This document shows, in pieces, positions 16,070-24,261 of a DNA stretch of 33,367 nt. The first letter of the stretch is position 1; each line of letters starts with the position of its first letter. Position numbers and translations under genes: made by a program. The notes under the pieces were generated by a model, which saw nothing but the letters and a program-made list of their open reading frames with translations, was not told where the DNA came from and did no database searches. This DNA comes from Akkermansia muciniphila. GTDB taxonomy: Bacteria; Verrucomicrobiota; Verrucomicrobiia; Limisphaerales; F1-80-MAGS106. The DNA lies in contig CAMBEJ010000051.1 of assembly GCA_945865375.1 (NCBI GenBank), positions 1 to 33,367 of the forward strand, read 5' to 3'.

Positions 16070-17146
16070 ATGCATCTTGCCCGGCTAAGGCTTCGTGACT
16101 TCCGCAACTACGCGCGGTTGGACGCCCTGTTTTCGCCGGGGTTCCAAGTGTTGGTTGGCGACAATGCCCAAGGAAAAACCAACATTCTCGAAGCCATCTA
16201 TTTGTTGGCCACTCTGCGGTCCTTTCGCGGTGTCGGAAGCGCCCAGCTTGTTCGCCACGGTCAGGCTGGGTATTTTGTGGGGGCAGGCTTGACGAGCCAG
16301 CAGGAGCACGATATCAAACTTTTCTGGTCGGTCAGAGAACGGCGGCTTTCGTTGGATTCACAACCAGTTCGAAAGATGTCGCAGTATCTGGGCGTGCTGC
16401 GTGCGGTCGTGTTTTGTTCGGAGGATTTGCAGCTTGTCAAAGGGACTGCCCGGCAACGTCGGCGGTTCGTCGACCTCTTGTTGTGCCAGACTCACTCGCA
16501 TTATCTCGGGCTGCTGCAGCGTTACGCGAAGGCCCTCCGCTCACGAAACGCGCTGCTCAAGCAGCGTGCCGCCGATGAACGAGCCATTGAGAGTTTTAGC
16601 CTTGAACTGATCGATTCGGGGGTCCAGATCCTCGGCCTGCGCCGCGAGTTTATCCCCAAGCTTTATCCTCTGGTGCGGATGGCGTGCTCGCAGGTTTCGG
16701 GGGGAACCGAGGAATTCCGGATGGAGTATGTTCCGGGGGTGAAACAGGATTTCGCTCTGGAGTTGGCACAGTCCCGCTCTCGGGAGAGGGCCTATCGGTC
16801 CACTCTGGTCGGCCCGCATCGCGATGAACTCCAGCTTCAGCTCGACGATAAATCCGCAGCCCAGTTTGCCAGCGAGGGCCAGAAGCGGACGCTGGCGATC
16901 GCCTTGAAGATGGCTCAGGCTGAGTATTTAACCCTGATTCTGGGAGTTCCACCCATCCTGCTCATCGATGATGTCATGGGGGAACTGGATGCCAGGCGCC
17001 GCGGAGGCCTGCTCCCGCTGCTAGAGCGTTCACACCAAGCCCGTGGCCAGGTCTTCATGACATGCACTCAGGAAAACTGGCCGCGCGAGCTCGGCTGTGA
17101 TCTGCACCGATGGGCGGTTCGATCCGGGAATTTGCTGCCCGCTTGA
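16070..17146 (+). CDS. recF: DNA replication and repair protein RecF
   Basis: RecF is an SMC-like ATPase that binds gapped DNA and helps load RecA through RecO and RecR. The 358-residue protein starts MHLARLRLRDFRNY, as the family does. It has Walker A GDNAQGKTNILEAIY at about 30-44, LRSFRG, the ABC signature region FASEGQKRTLAIALKMAQ, and Walker B PPILLIDDVMGELD followed by the D-loop. VGPHRDEL is also present. It normally sits beside dnaA, dnaN and gyrB, but here it diverges from rsmH and is followed by repeats. The length and motifs are complete. Confidence 0.95.
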   Translation: MHLARLRLRDFRNYARLDALFSPGFQVLVGDNAQGKTNILEAIYLLATLRSFRGVGSAQLVRHGQAGYFVGAGLTSQQEHDIKLFWSVRERRLSLDSQPVRKMSQYLGVLRAVVFCSEDLQLVKGTARQRRRFVDLLLCQTHSHYLGLLQRYAKALRSRNALLKQRAADERAIESFSLELIDSGVQILGLRREFIPKLYPLVRMACSQVSGGTEEFRMEYVPGVKQDFALELAQSRSRERAYRSTLVGPHRDELQLQLDDKSAAQFASEGQKRTLAIALKMAQAEYLTLILGVPPILLIDDVMGELDARRRGGLLPLLERSHQARGQVFMTCTQENWPRELGCDLHRWAVRSGNLLPA

Positions 17147-17175
17147 GACACCCTGCACCAGTTCTCATTTTCGCG

Positions 17176-17227
17176 GGCAAAGTAGGGCAAATCTCCAGGT
17201 CTGCCGGTTCCGTGACCCTCTGGCGCC
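17176..17227 (+). repeat. 52-bp dispersed element, copy 1
   Basis: The element starts GGCAAAGTAGGG and ends CTCTGGCGCC. It aligns without gaps to 32369-32420 with 39 of 52 identical positions. Its core GGCAAATC-TCCA-GGTCTGCC is an imperfect palindrome. Confidence 0.75.
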
Positions 17228-17286
17228 CAGCAGGGCTGATTGAAGAAAGCGGAGCGCTGGCTTCCAGCCGGCTTTGTTGCGGTGGC

Positions 17287-17328
17287 GCAGGTTTCCAAAC
17301 CTGCTGTGTCGCCGACTTCCAAGTCGGC
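17287..17328 (+). repeat. Two-palindrome REP-like element, forward copy
   Basis: Two 18-bp palindromes, GCAGGTTTCCAAACCTGC (17287-17304) and GCCGACTTCCAAGTCGGC (17311-17328), each with perfect 8-bp arms, are separated by six bases (TGTGTC). The arrangement resembles bacterial interspersed palindromic units. Confidence 0.85.
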
Positions 17329-17392
17329 CCGTGCGACGAACATCAGAGGGGCGTTCGACTTCAAATGGAGGTCCCTCCACCGTCGAGCGCAT

Positions 17393-17434
17393 GCAGGTTT
17401 GGAAACCTGCGATACAGCAGACTTGGGAGTCTGC
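17393..17434 (-). repeat. Two-palindrome REP-like element, inverted copy
   Basis: GCAGGTTTGGAAACCTGC (17393-17410) and GCAGACTTGGGAGTCTGC (17417-17434) are separated by six bases (GATACA). Read on the minus strand this matches the forward copy in spacing (24 bases start to start), in the spacer (TGTATC against TGTGTC) and in the flanking GCGC, so the two are inverted copies of one element. Confidence 0.85.
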
Positions 17435-17591
17435 GCTACATTTAGGGCGACAGTTCATGGGAAGTTCGTTGGTTTCTTGAATCAGCCCTGGGCTCCCAGG
17501 ATCCTCCCCAATCCGCACTCGACGTGCCCGGTTGTCTCGTTCCCACTATTTCGGCTTTACCGCTTCCGTCGAAACTCCTAATCCTACCCTC

Positions 17592-18383
17592 ATGAAATCA
17601 AGCCTGTGCGGATTACTTCTGCGGTCATTGAAGCTATCTTTGATGGTTGTTGCCCTGAGTGCGGTCCTGGTGCCATCGCGTGCGGGAGACGTGAGCACGC
17701 TCTCCGGGAAACTGCTTCGCAACGCGGATGTGGTGGGGGTCGAGTCGGATCACGTGATCGTGAGGCACGATGGAGGGCGGGAGCGCGTTCCGTGGTCCAG
17801 TTTCAGCCCCACATCTCAACTGGATTTGCTGCGGAGCAAAGTCGCGGAGCTTGAAAAGCTGAGGGGTGAGCTCCATCAGACGCGCGACGAGTCCAAGGCG
17901 CTTCAAAAGACCACCGAGCAATACCGTCAGAACCTTGCCGCCTTGGGTGGCGAAGCCACTCCGGAAAAACCGGTGGCACCCGCAGCGGGTCTCCCCGCGC
18001 TCAAAAAAGGCGATTTGGTAGACGCCGCAGATCTCGCTGCGCACTTCAAACAAGACCTCGGAACTGCCGAGGCGCGGTATCGCAAGCAGGCGTTCCGTCT
18101 GGAAGGGGTCGTGGACAGACTGGATAAAGATTTGTTTGTCAGCGCCTACCACGCACTGCTCCGGATTCCTGGGAAATCGGTCCGCGTGGTGTGTGTCATC
18201 AAACCTCCTGAAGTTTACAGCAAAGTGTACGCAACCCGAAGCGGAGAGCGGATGGTGGCTGAAGGCGAGCGTCTGGGCAAGGTGACGTTGATGCAGGCGG
18301 GAGACAAGGTGGTCTTCGAAGGGCGCTGCTCCGGGATGAGCGACAACACCGTGACCTTCGTCGTCACCCGCATCGTTCAGTGA
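17592..18383 (+). CDS. Secreted protein with coiled coil and OB-fold-like (tRNA_anti-like) domain
   Basis: The start at 17592 (MKSSLCGLLLRSLKLSLMVV...) gives a signal peptide cleaved near VPSRAG. The 263-residue product then has a short beta region (LSGKLLRNADVVGVESDHVI, VRHDGGRERVPWSSF) similar to domains that judge surface or water contact, a charged helix at about 80-120 likely to form a coiled coil, and a C-terminal beta domain (LAAHFKQDLGTAEARYRKQA, FRLEGVVDRLDKDLF, AGDKVVFEGRCSGMSDNTVT) that fits the tRNA_anti-like OB fold. In exported proteins this fold usually mediates binding rather than acting on tRNA. It stands alone after the recF repeats. Function unknown. Confidence 0.7.
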   Translation: MKSSLCGLLLRSLKLSLMVVALSAVLVPSRAGDVSTLSGKLLRNADVVGVESDHVIVRHDGGRERVPWSSFSPTSQLDLLRSKVAELEKLRGELHQTRDESKALQKTTEQYRQNLAALGGEATPEKPVAPAAGLPALKKGDLVDAADLAAHFKQDLGTAEARYRKQAFRLEGVVDRLDKDLFVSAYHALLRIPGKSVRVVCVIKPPEVYSKVYATRSGERMVAEGERLGKVTLMQAGDKVVFEGRCSGMSDNTVTFVVTRIVQ

Positions 18384-18407
18384 TCCGGGATTTCAGGATC
18401 CCGGATC
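18382..18407 (+). terminator. Hairpin at the stop of the OB-fold protein gene
   Basis: GATCCGGGAT, a six-base loop (TTCAGG) and ATCCCGGATC form a perfect 10-bp stem that begins inside the TGA stop codon. There is no U-tract after it. It could be a terminator or a 3'-end stabiliser. Confidence 0.55.
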
Positions 18408-18611
18408 ATCGGTCGGAACGAGGCCTCTTTCACAACTTTGCGTTTGCATTTCCTTGCCTGAGTCCAAGGCGCCAGTTCAGGAGTTCTGAGCCAGACCTGC
18501 CCCACGAGGTCCGTGGAGGGCATTTGCTTCGTCAGCACCCGTTCTTTTCCACGGCCTTGCTAAAGTTTCAACTTTCAACTTTTAGTTCTTCGCTTTGTGA
18601 TGGGGTGACAG

Positions 18612-19802
18612 ATGCTTGAGGTTGAAAAGGTATTCCGCCGACGATTTCACTGTCCGGCAACGCACACGTTGCGCGTGCCTGGATCGGTGGAACTGCTTGG
18701 GGGTTACGCGTCGGTGGCGCGAGGTCTGGCTCTTGGGGTTGGGCTGGACAAAGGGCTTGAGATTTCGGTCGCGCCGCGCGCGGATGGCCGCGTCTGCCTT
18801 GCGGTTGGCGAGCAGGAGCCGGAGCACGCGTTCTGGATCACCAATCTCTCCTTGAAAGACTGCCCGGAGTGGGTCAGGCCGGTGAGGAGTGTCCTGGCGG
18901 CATTGCGCAAGCGGGGCATGAGTTTCAGGGGTTTTAACGCTGTTTTTCATGCCACGCTACCCCTCATCGCCAGCCCTGGATCACAGGCCTTGGTGCCTCT
19001 GGGAACGGTGCTGGCCATGCGCCAGTTGCAGCCTTTTCGCCTCACGGACTCAGGTCTTATGCATCCTCCTGAACGAGATCATCGGGGCCGCCTGCCCGCG
19101 TTGTCAGCGAAGGAAAAACTCAATGTCGCGCGCCTTTGTCGGGATGCCAGTCTTGAGACGGAGGATAACCCGGATCTTCTGGCCTATGTCACGCCACTTT
19201 TTGCGAAACCTTTCACAGCGGTGCTGCTGGATCATCTCCATGAAACGGTGACCCACCATCCGATGCCGGGAACCGCCGCGTTGGTCCTCTGCCAAACGCA
19301 CCCCAGGGCTGACGACACGATGCTTTTGGCCGAGACAAAACGAGCCGAATGTCGGGACGCCGCCAAGGCGCTTGCCTTGAGGTTTCTGAGGAGCGCGGAC
19401 CTTCCCTACATTCGAGTCAATCAGCACAGGTTGAACGATACGCTGTTTCGATGCGCCTATCACATCGCAGGGGAGGTCCAGCGCGTGGTGGCTTCGGAGT
19501 CAGCGCTGCAAGCGTTCGATTTGCAGCAATTCGGGCGCTATTTGTTTCAAAGTCATGAGAGTTCCCGAGATTTCTTTGGGATCAGTTCCCCGGAGATCGA
19601 ACTGCTCTACGACGCAGCGCGAGGATCTGGAGCGTGTTCAGGAGCACGACTCGTCGGAACTGGGTATGAAGGCACTCTGGTCAGTCTTGTTTTCATTTCG
19701 GCTGCCGAGGAATTCACCCGAACCCTCTCCATTAAATATTTGGAGAGGACGGGGCGTGTTCTGAACTCTGTTGTCAGTCAGATCTCGGGGGGCACGCTCT
19801 GA
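18612..19802 (+). CDS. Galactokinase-like GHMP-family protein lacking catalytic motifs
   Basis: The 396-residue protein has galactokinase length and order of elements but degenerate motifs. The N-terminal substrate motif, normally RAPGRVNLIGEHTDY, is RVPGSVELLGGYASV (residues 21-35). The ATP-binding PxGxGLSSSA loop is LPLIASPGSQALVP (116-129). The region that should carry the catalytic Asp (CGIMDQ) reads NPDLLAYVTPLF (186-197) with Ala-Tyr at the expected place. The later segment ETKRAECRDAAKAL is well kept, and the GGGFGG loop is VGTGYEGTLVSLV. It is therefore probably not a galactokinase and may bind sugar without phosphorylating it. It is followed about 100 bases later by a giant debranching enzyme gene on the same strand, so a role in glycan or glycogen metabolism is inferred. 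Confidence 0.8.
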   Translation: MLEVEKVFRRRFHCPATHTLRVPGSVELLGGYASVARGLALGVGLDKGLEISVAPRADGRVCLAVGEQEPEHAFWITNLSLKDCPEWVRPVRSVLAALRKRGMSFRGFNAVFHATLPLIASPGSQALVPLGTVLAMRQLQPFRLTDSGLMHPPERDHRGRLPALSAKEKLNVARLCRDASLETEDNPDLLAYVTPLFAKPFTAVLLDHLHETVTHHPMPGTAALVLCQTHPRADDTMLLAETKRAECRDAAKALALRFLRSADLPYIRVNQHRLNDTLFRCAYHIAGEVQRVVASESALQAFDLQQFGRYLFQSHESSRDFFGISSPEIELLYDAARGSGACSGARLVGTGYEGTLVSLVFISAAEEFTRTLSIKYLERTGRVLNSVVSQISGGTL

Positions 19803-19899
19803 TCAGGGCCCGCCGGCATCCCGAAAGCTCGGGGGAAAAAACCAATTGCAAAACCGTCTCGTCAAGCCGATGGGGAGCCCGCACACTGGGGTTGCGACT

Positions 19900-22800
19900 A
19901 TGATGCCAAGACTGCTGATGACACCGGCCTGCGCCTCAAGAACGGTGCGCTATGTGGGCGATTCCATCGAGTTTGAACTCGAGTTCGAGCCCGGGTCCGA
20001 ACAGGGGGAGGGGTGGAATGCCTATCTACGAACCAAGTTGGGTCGCGCGGCGCGGCTCCGAACCGAGACTATTCAGACCTATTCCGGTGCCAAACCCGGG
20101 CTGGGAGGTTTCTGGCGTGATGTGCCCATGCACAGAACACGCTCAGGGTGGATCGCGCGTTTGGCGCTCGCCGAGGTCGGGTATTTCGAGTCCAAGGCCT
20201 TTGTGGTGGACCCGCAAGGACGTCAGCATTGGCCGCAGGGTGCAAACGCCGGTGTTGCGGTGCATCCTGATTCGATCCGCACGGCTAACACGATTTACTG
20301 TGCCTTCACGAGACTTTTTGGGGAGAGCAAAAGCCTGCCGGGCGCACAGGCCCCCGTTGCGGAGGAGCAGGCCAGAACTCTGGACCGCCTGGGCTACACC
20401 GTGATCCCCCCTTCTGGAACCCTGCGGGATCTCAAGCGCGAACTCCCCCACATCTTCAAGACACTTCACTGCCGCACGCTGCACCTCTTGCCGATCAACC
20501 CCACGCCGACGACCTCGGGACGGTTCGGCCGGTTCGGCAGCCCTTACGCCTGCTTAGATTTGACCGCCATCGATCCGGCCCTGATGGAATTTGACAAGAA
20601 GACCACCGCCATCGACCAATTCATCGAGCTTGCCGATGCAGTTCACGAGCACGAGGGCAAGCTGCTGTTGGACATCGTGATCAATCACACAGGGTGGAAC
20701 TCGACCCTGCACGAGGAGCATCCGGACTGGTTTTTGAAGGAACCGGACGGACACTTCGCCAGTCCCGGAGCCTGGGGGACGGTGTGGGAAGATCTTGTGG
20801 AGTTGGACACGGCCGCGCACGCGCTGTGGCATGAACTATCGGAGGCCCTTCTGGTATGGTGCCGACGGGGAGCCGATGGGTTCCGTTGTGACGCGGGTTA
20901 CAAAGTGCCCGCCCCGGTCTGGATGTACATTATTGCGCGGGTTCGTGACGAATTTCCCAACACAGTCTTCTTGTTGGAAGGCTTGGGAGGCGGTTGGGAC
21001 GACACGGAAACTTTGCTCACGATTGGAGGAATGCAGTGGGCCTACTCGGAGCTGTTCCAGGAGTTTTCCGGAGTGCAGGTGGCAGGCTACCTTTCGCACT
21101 GCATTAAACAAAGCGCACGGGTGGGCGCGCTCGTCCACTACAGCGAGACACACGACAACGACCGTCTCGCCTCGAAGGGTCGCGAATGGTCATTGCTCAG
21201 GAACAGGCTGAGCGCCCTGAGCAGCCTCAACGGCGCGTTCGGAATCACGTGTGGCGTGGAATGGCTGGCGAAGGAAAAGATCCGGGTTCACCAATGCGGC
21301 GGCCTGTCCTGGGGCAACCCTGACAACATCGAGGAAGCGCTCGCGGAATTGAATCAACTGCTGTCGAATCACCCGTGTTTTTTTGACTCAGCTCGCGTGA
21401 CTCGATTCAGCCCGGATGCGTCCTCCGTGTGTGCTTTAAAGCGGGAGTCCGCCGACGGCCACGACACGGTCTTCGTGGTTGCGAACCTGGATGTGGAGCG
21501 CGTGCAGACGCTCGATGTGGACTACGCGGACCTGCGGATGACAGGCCCGGGTTCAGCTTTTCCAGCCCGGCATCTCATCGAGGCCCCACGGTGTTTCAAA
21601 CATACGCTTGGTCTGGATTCCGTGGAGCTCCAGCTTGGGCCGGGCGAGGTGGTTTGCCTGGCTTTTTACGAGCAGACCAGTGGGCCTACCGGGCAAGCCT
21701 ATCGGCGCGCGCGAGCCCAGGCGGCGGCGGCTATCCAAGCGTTGTCGACCGTGGCTGAACCCGAGCGGATTGGGTCCTTCGATTGGCAGGATCTCGCGGA
21801 TCTTGTGGATCGGGATCCGCGTGCGTTTCTGGGGCGTGTGACAACCCTGGATGGAGAGGCCGACCTTGTGGATTTGATGGAGGCATTGCGGACGGTTCCG
21901 AGCTCCTCCGCCTACGAGCCAGTCGTGGCGTGGACCCTTGCGGATACTTCGAGAGTCATGCTGGTGCCCGATCAACACTGGGTCTTGCTATCCGATCCCC
22001 ACCCCTTCCGAGCTTCGCTTCAGACCCGGAGCCGGACAATCCGGTTGGAGTCTGTTCAAACGCGCCGGGGCTGGGTGACCTTCGTTCCTCCTGCGGTGGC
22101 GGCGGATGAGGGAGAGGTTCGCCTCGATATTCACCGTTTTTCTCAAGGGGCTATCCGCCACGCCGCCACCCTTCGATATCTGGGGGCCACGGCGACGCCG
22201 CACGCAAAGTTCACGGGCAAGGATCGTGAGTCGGTGGTTCTCCTGACGAACGGAATTGGGGGCATGGCCCGCATGGCGCTGGATCTTGGCTCGATCCGGT
22301 CAAAATACGATTGCGTGTTGGGTGCCAACTTACATCCCTGCGTGCCCGTGGATCGACATGTCTTTGTCAAGCGCATCCGTTTGTGGGCGATGGCCCGCAA
22401 TCACCTCTCCCAATTGACTGCCGCGAATCTGATCTCATTTGCTGCGCAACCTGTCGCCGAGTGGGTGTTTCAGGCACACGCCGGCGATGGGTTCGTGACA
22501 CCCATCCGGCTCCAGGCACAAATGATTCCTGGTCGAAACACGACGCGCTTTGTTCTGTCAATTCCGACCCAGGAGGAAACAACGGCCGACCCCATTGAGC
22601 GCGGACCTATTTCCATCATCTGCCGCTTCGATATTGAGGATCGCAGCTTCCATTCTCAGACCGCGCACAACAGTGGATCGGATCGGCATTTTAGAACGTT
22701 CACACAGGCGTTGCACGGGAGTGGAGGGTTTGAGTTCACACCTGCCGCCGACCGTCAGCTTCGAGTTTTTTGCGATCGCGGCCAGTACCACGCCGAGCCT

Positions 22801-24261
22801 GAGTGGTGCGACGGGATTCCGCACCCCGTGGAATCGACGCGTGGGCAGGAGGTCTCCGGAGATGCGTATAGCCCGGGGTGGTTCGAGTGCCCGCTCGAGA
22901 TCGGCCGACCGGTTGTTCTGACAGCCACGGCGGAGCTCGATGCGCGTTGGACTGAACCCGAGGAGCCGTTGCCCTGGACAGACCCTGCGCCACAGGATTT
23001 CGAGAGGGCCGTGCGGGTGGCGATCAACGCCTTTGTCGTGCGTCGTGGCACCGGAAAAACGGTCATCGCGGGGTATCCCTGGTTCTTGGACTGGGGGCGC
23101 GACACGTTCATTGCGGCGCGCGGACTCATCACGGCTGGGATGCATGACACAGTCCTGGAGATACTTCGAGTTTTCGGAAAATTCGTGGATCGAGGCACCC
23201 TACCCAACAGCATCCACGGTGAGGACGCCTCTAACAGGGACACATCCGACGCGCCCTTGTGGTACGGGATTGTGTGCGAAGAACTGGCTTTGGCGATGGG
23301 CTGGGGCGCGGATGAGGAGGGATCCGTCAAACCCCCTTTTAACGTGGCTATCGACGCGCAGGGTCGAACGGTGGTGGATGTGCTGCGCGAAATCGCCTGC
23401 GGGATGATTGATGGCACGCCCAATGGGATAAGGATGGATCCCGATTCCGGGCTGATCTGGAGCCCTTCTCATTTTACATGGATGGACACCAACTTTCCTG
23501 CGGGCACACCCCGCGAAGGGTATCCGGTCGAGATCCAGGCGTTGTGGATACGGCTTATGCGGCTGCTGGCCCGGCTTGGCGTGGTCCCCGTGGAGCGCCC
23601 GTGGGCTGAGATCGCGGCGGTGGCCGAGAGATCGGTGTCAGCTTACTACTGGATGGAGGAGGCGGGTTATTTCGCGGATCATCTGGCCGCGAAGCCGGGC
23701 CAGCCGGCGCGGTCGTCGCCTGCTGATGACGCCCTTCGACCCAACTGCCTTTTTCTGGTGAGCCTGGGCCTCGTTTCTGGCGAGCGCGCCCGTCGCACGG
23801 TCGAAGCGGCTGCGCGTTTTCTAGTGGTGCCCGGTGCGCTGCGTTCCCTGGCGCCTCGGCCAGTGTCCATGCCTTTGGCGATCATGGCTCCCGACGGAGC
23901 CCTGTTGAACAACCCCAGTTCGCCTTACTGGGGGCAATACGAGGGCGATGAAGACACGCGCCGCAAACCCGCGTATCACAACGGAACGGCATGGGTCTGG
24001 CCGTTCCCCACGTTCTGTGAAGCGCTGGCCCGCGCCTACGAATTCACACCGCACGCGATTGCGGCGGCTCAATCGTATCTTGGCAGCACATCGGCTCTTC
24101 TTGGGAAGGGTTGTGTGGGGCAGCTTCCAGAGATCTTGGACGGAGACGCCCCCCACACGCAACGAGGCTGCGACGCGCAAGCCTGGAGCGCCACCGAAAC
24201 CCTGCGAGTTTACAAATTATTGGAACACTCGGCGCGCAGTCAGGGTGCGATCTTTCGCTGA
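19900..24261 (+). CDS. Two-domain glycogen debranching enzyme (GH13-like plus GH133 amylo-1,6-glucosidase)
   Basis: About 1,453 residues. The N-terminal half is an alpha-amylase-like barrel with all catalytic regions: DIVINHTG from residue 258, nucleophile Asp331 in GADGFRCDAGYKVP, acid/base Glu360 in VFLLEGLGG, and Asp419 in HYSETHDNDR. The C-terminal half is an amylo-1,6-glucosidase domain: AGYPWFLDWGRDTFIAARGL at about 1057, LPNSIHGEDASNRDTSDAPL, and FTWMDTNFPAGTPREGYPVE with IQALW. The combination mirrors eukaryotic glycogen debranching enzyme, in which the first domain transfers short oligosaccharides and the second removes the remaining alpha-1,6 glucose. The frame is open back to 19771. 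The ATG at 19900 is chosen because a short Gly-rich stretch precedes it, but 19870 and 19918 are alternatives. The 3' end overlaps the convergent TPR gene by 22 bases. Confidence 0.9.
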   Translation: MMPRLLMTPACASRTVRYVGDSIEFELEFEPGSEQGEGWNAYLRTKLGRAARLRTETIQTYSGAKPGLGGFWRDVPMHRTRSGWIARLALAEVGYFESKAFVVDPQGRQHWPQGANAGVAVHPDSIRTANTIYCAFTRLFGESKSLPGAQAPVAEEQARTLDRLGYTVIPPSGTLRDLKRELPHIFKTLHCRTLHLLPINPTPTTSGRFGRFGSPYACLDLTAIDPALMEFDKKTTAIDQFIELADAVHEHEGKLLLDIVINHTGWNSTLHEEHPDWFLKEPDGHFASPGAWGTVWEDLVELDTAAHALWHELSEALLVWCRRGADGFRCDAGYKVPAPVWMYIIARVRDEFPNTVFLLEGLGGGWDDTETLLTIGGMQWAYSELFQEFSGVQVAGYLSHCIKQSARVGALVHYSETHDNDRLASKGREWSLLRNRLSALSSLNGAFGITCGVEWLAKEKIRVHQCGGLSWGNPDNIEEALAELNQLLSNHPCFFDSARVTRFSPDASSVCALKRESADGHDTVFVVANLDVERVQTLDVDYADLRMTGPGSAFPARHLIEAPRCFKHTLGLDSVELQLGPGEVVCLAFYEQTSGPTGQAYRRARAQAAAAIQALSTVAEPERIGSFDWQDLADLVDRDPRAFLGRVTTLDGEADLVDLMEALRTVPSSSAYEPVVAWTLADTSRVMLVPDQHWVLLSDPHPFRASLQTRSRTIRLESVQTRRGWVTFVPPAVAADEGEVRLDIHRFSQGAIRHAATLRYLGATATPHAKFTGKDRESVVLLTNGIGGMARMALDLGSIRSKYDCVLGANLHPCVPVDRHVFVKRIRLWAMARNHLSQLTAANLISFAAQPVAEWVFQAHAGDGFVTPIRLQAQMIPGRNTTRFVLSIPTQEETTADPIERGPISIICRFDIEDRSFHSQTAHNSGSDRHFRTFTQALHGSGGFEFTPAADRQLRVFCDRGQYHAEPEWCDGIPHPVESTRGQEVSGDAYSPGWFECPLEIGRPVVLTATAELDARWTEPEEPLPWTDPAPQDFERAVRVAINAFVVRRGTGKTVIAGYPWFLDWGRDTFIAARGLITAGMHDTVLEILRVFGKFVDRGTLPNSIHGEDASNRDTSDAPLWYGIVCEELALAMGWGADEEGSVKPPFNVAIDAQGRTVVDVLREIACGMIDGTPNGIRMDPDSGLIWSPSHFTWMDTNFPAGTPREGYPVEIQALWIRLMRLLARLGVVPVERPWAEIAAVAERSVSAYYWMEEAGYFADHLAAKPGQPARSSPADDALRPNCLFLVSLGLVSGERARRTVEAAARFLVVPGALRSLAPRPVSMPLAIMAPDGALLNNPSSPYWGQYEGDEDTRRKPAYHNGTAWVWPFPTFCEALARAYEFTPHAIAAAQSYLGSTSALLGKGCVGQLPEILDGDAPHTQRGCDAQAWSATETLRVYKLLEHSARSQGAIFR

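Larger units (their letters stand above)
17147..17591. other. Repeat-rich gene-free region after recF
   Basis: These 445 bases contain no gene. They hold a 52-bp dispersed element, a small GCTGG/CCAGC hairpin at 17256-17268, and two copies in opposite orientation of a two-palindrome element (17287-17328 and 17393-17434). Confidence 0.75.

Noticed and set aside
17280-17440. CRISPR array.
   Set aside because: The repeated units are palindromes in inverted pairs with a six-base spacer, not direct repeats with unique spacers, and no cas gene is present.
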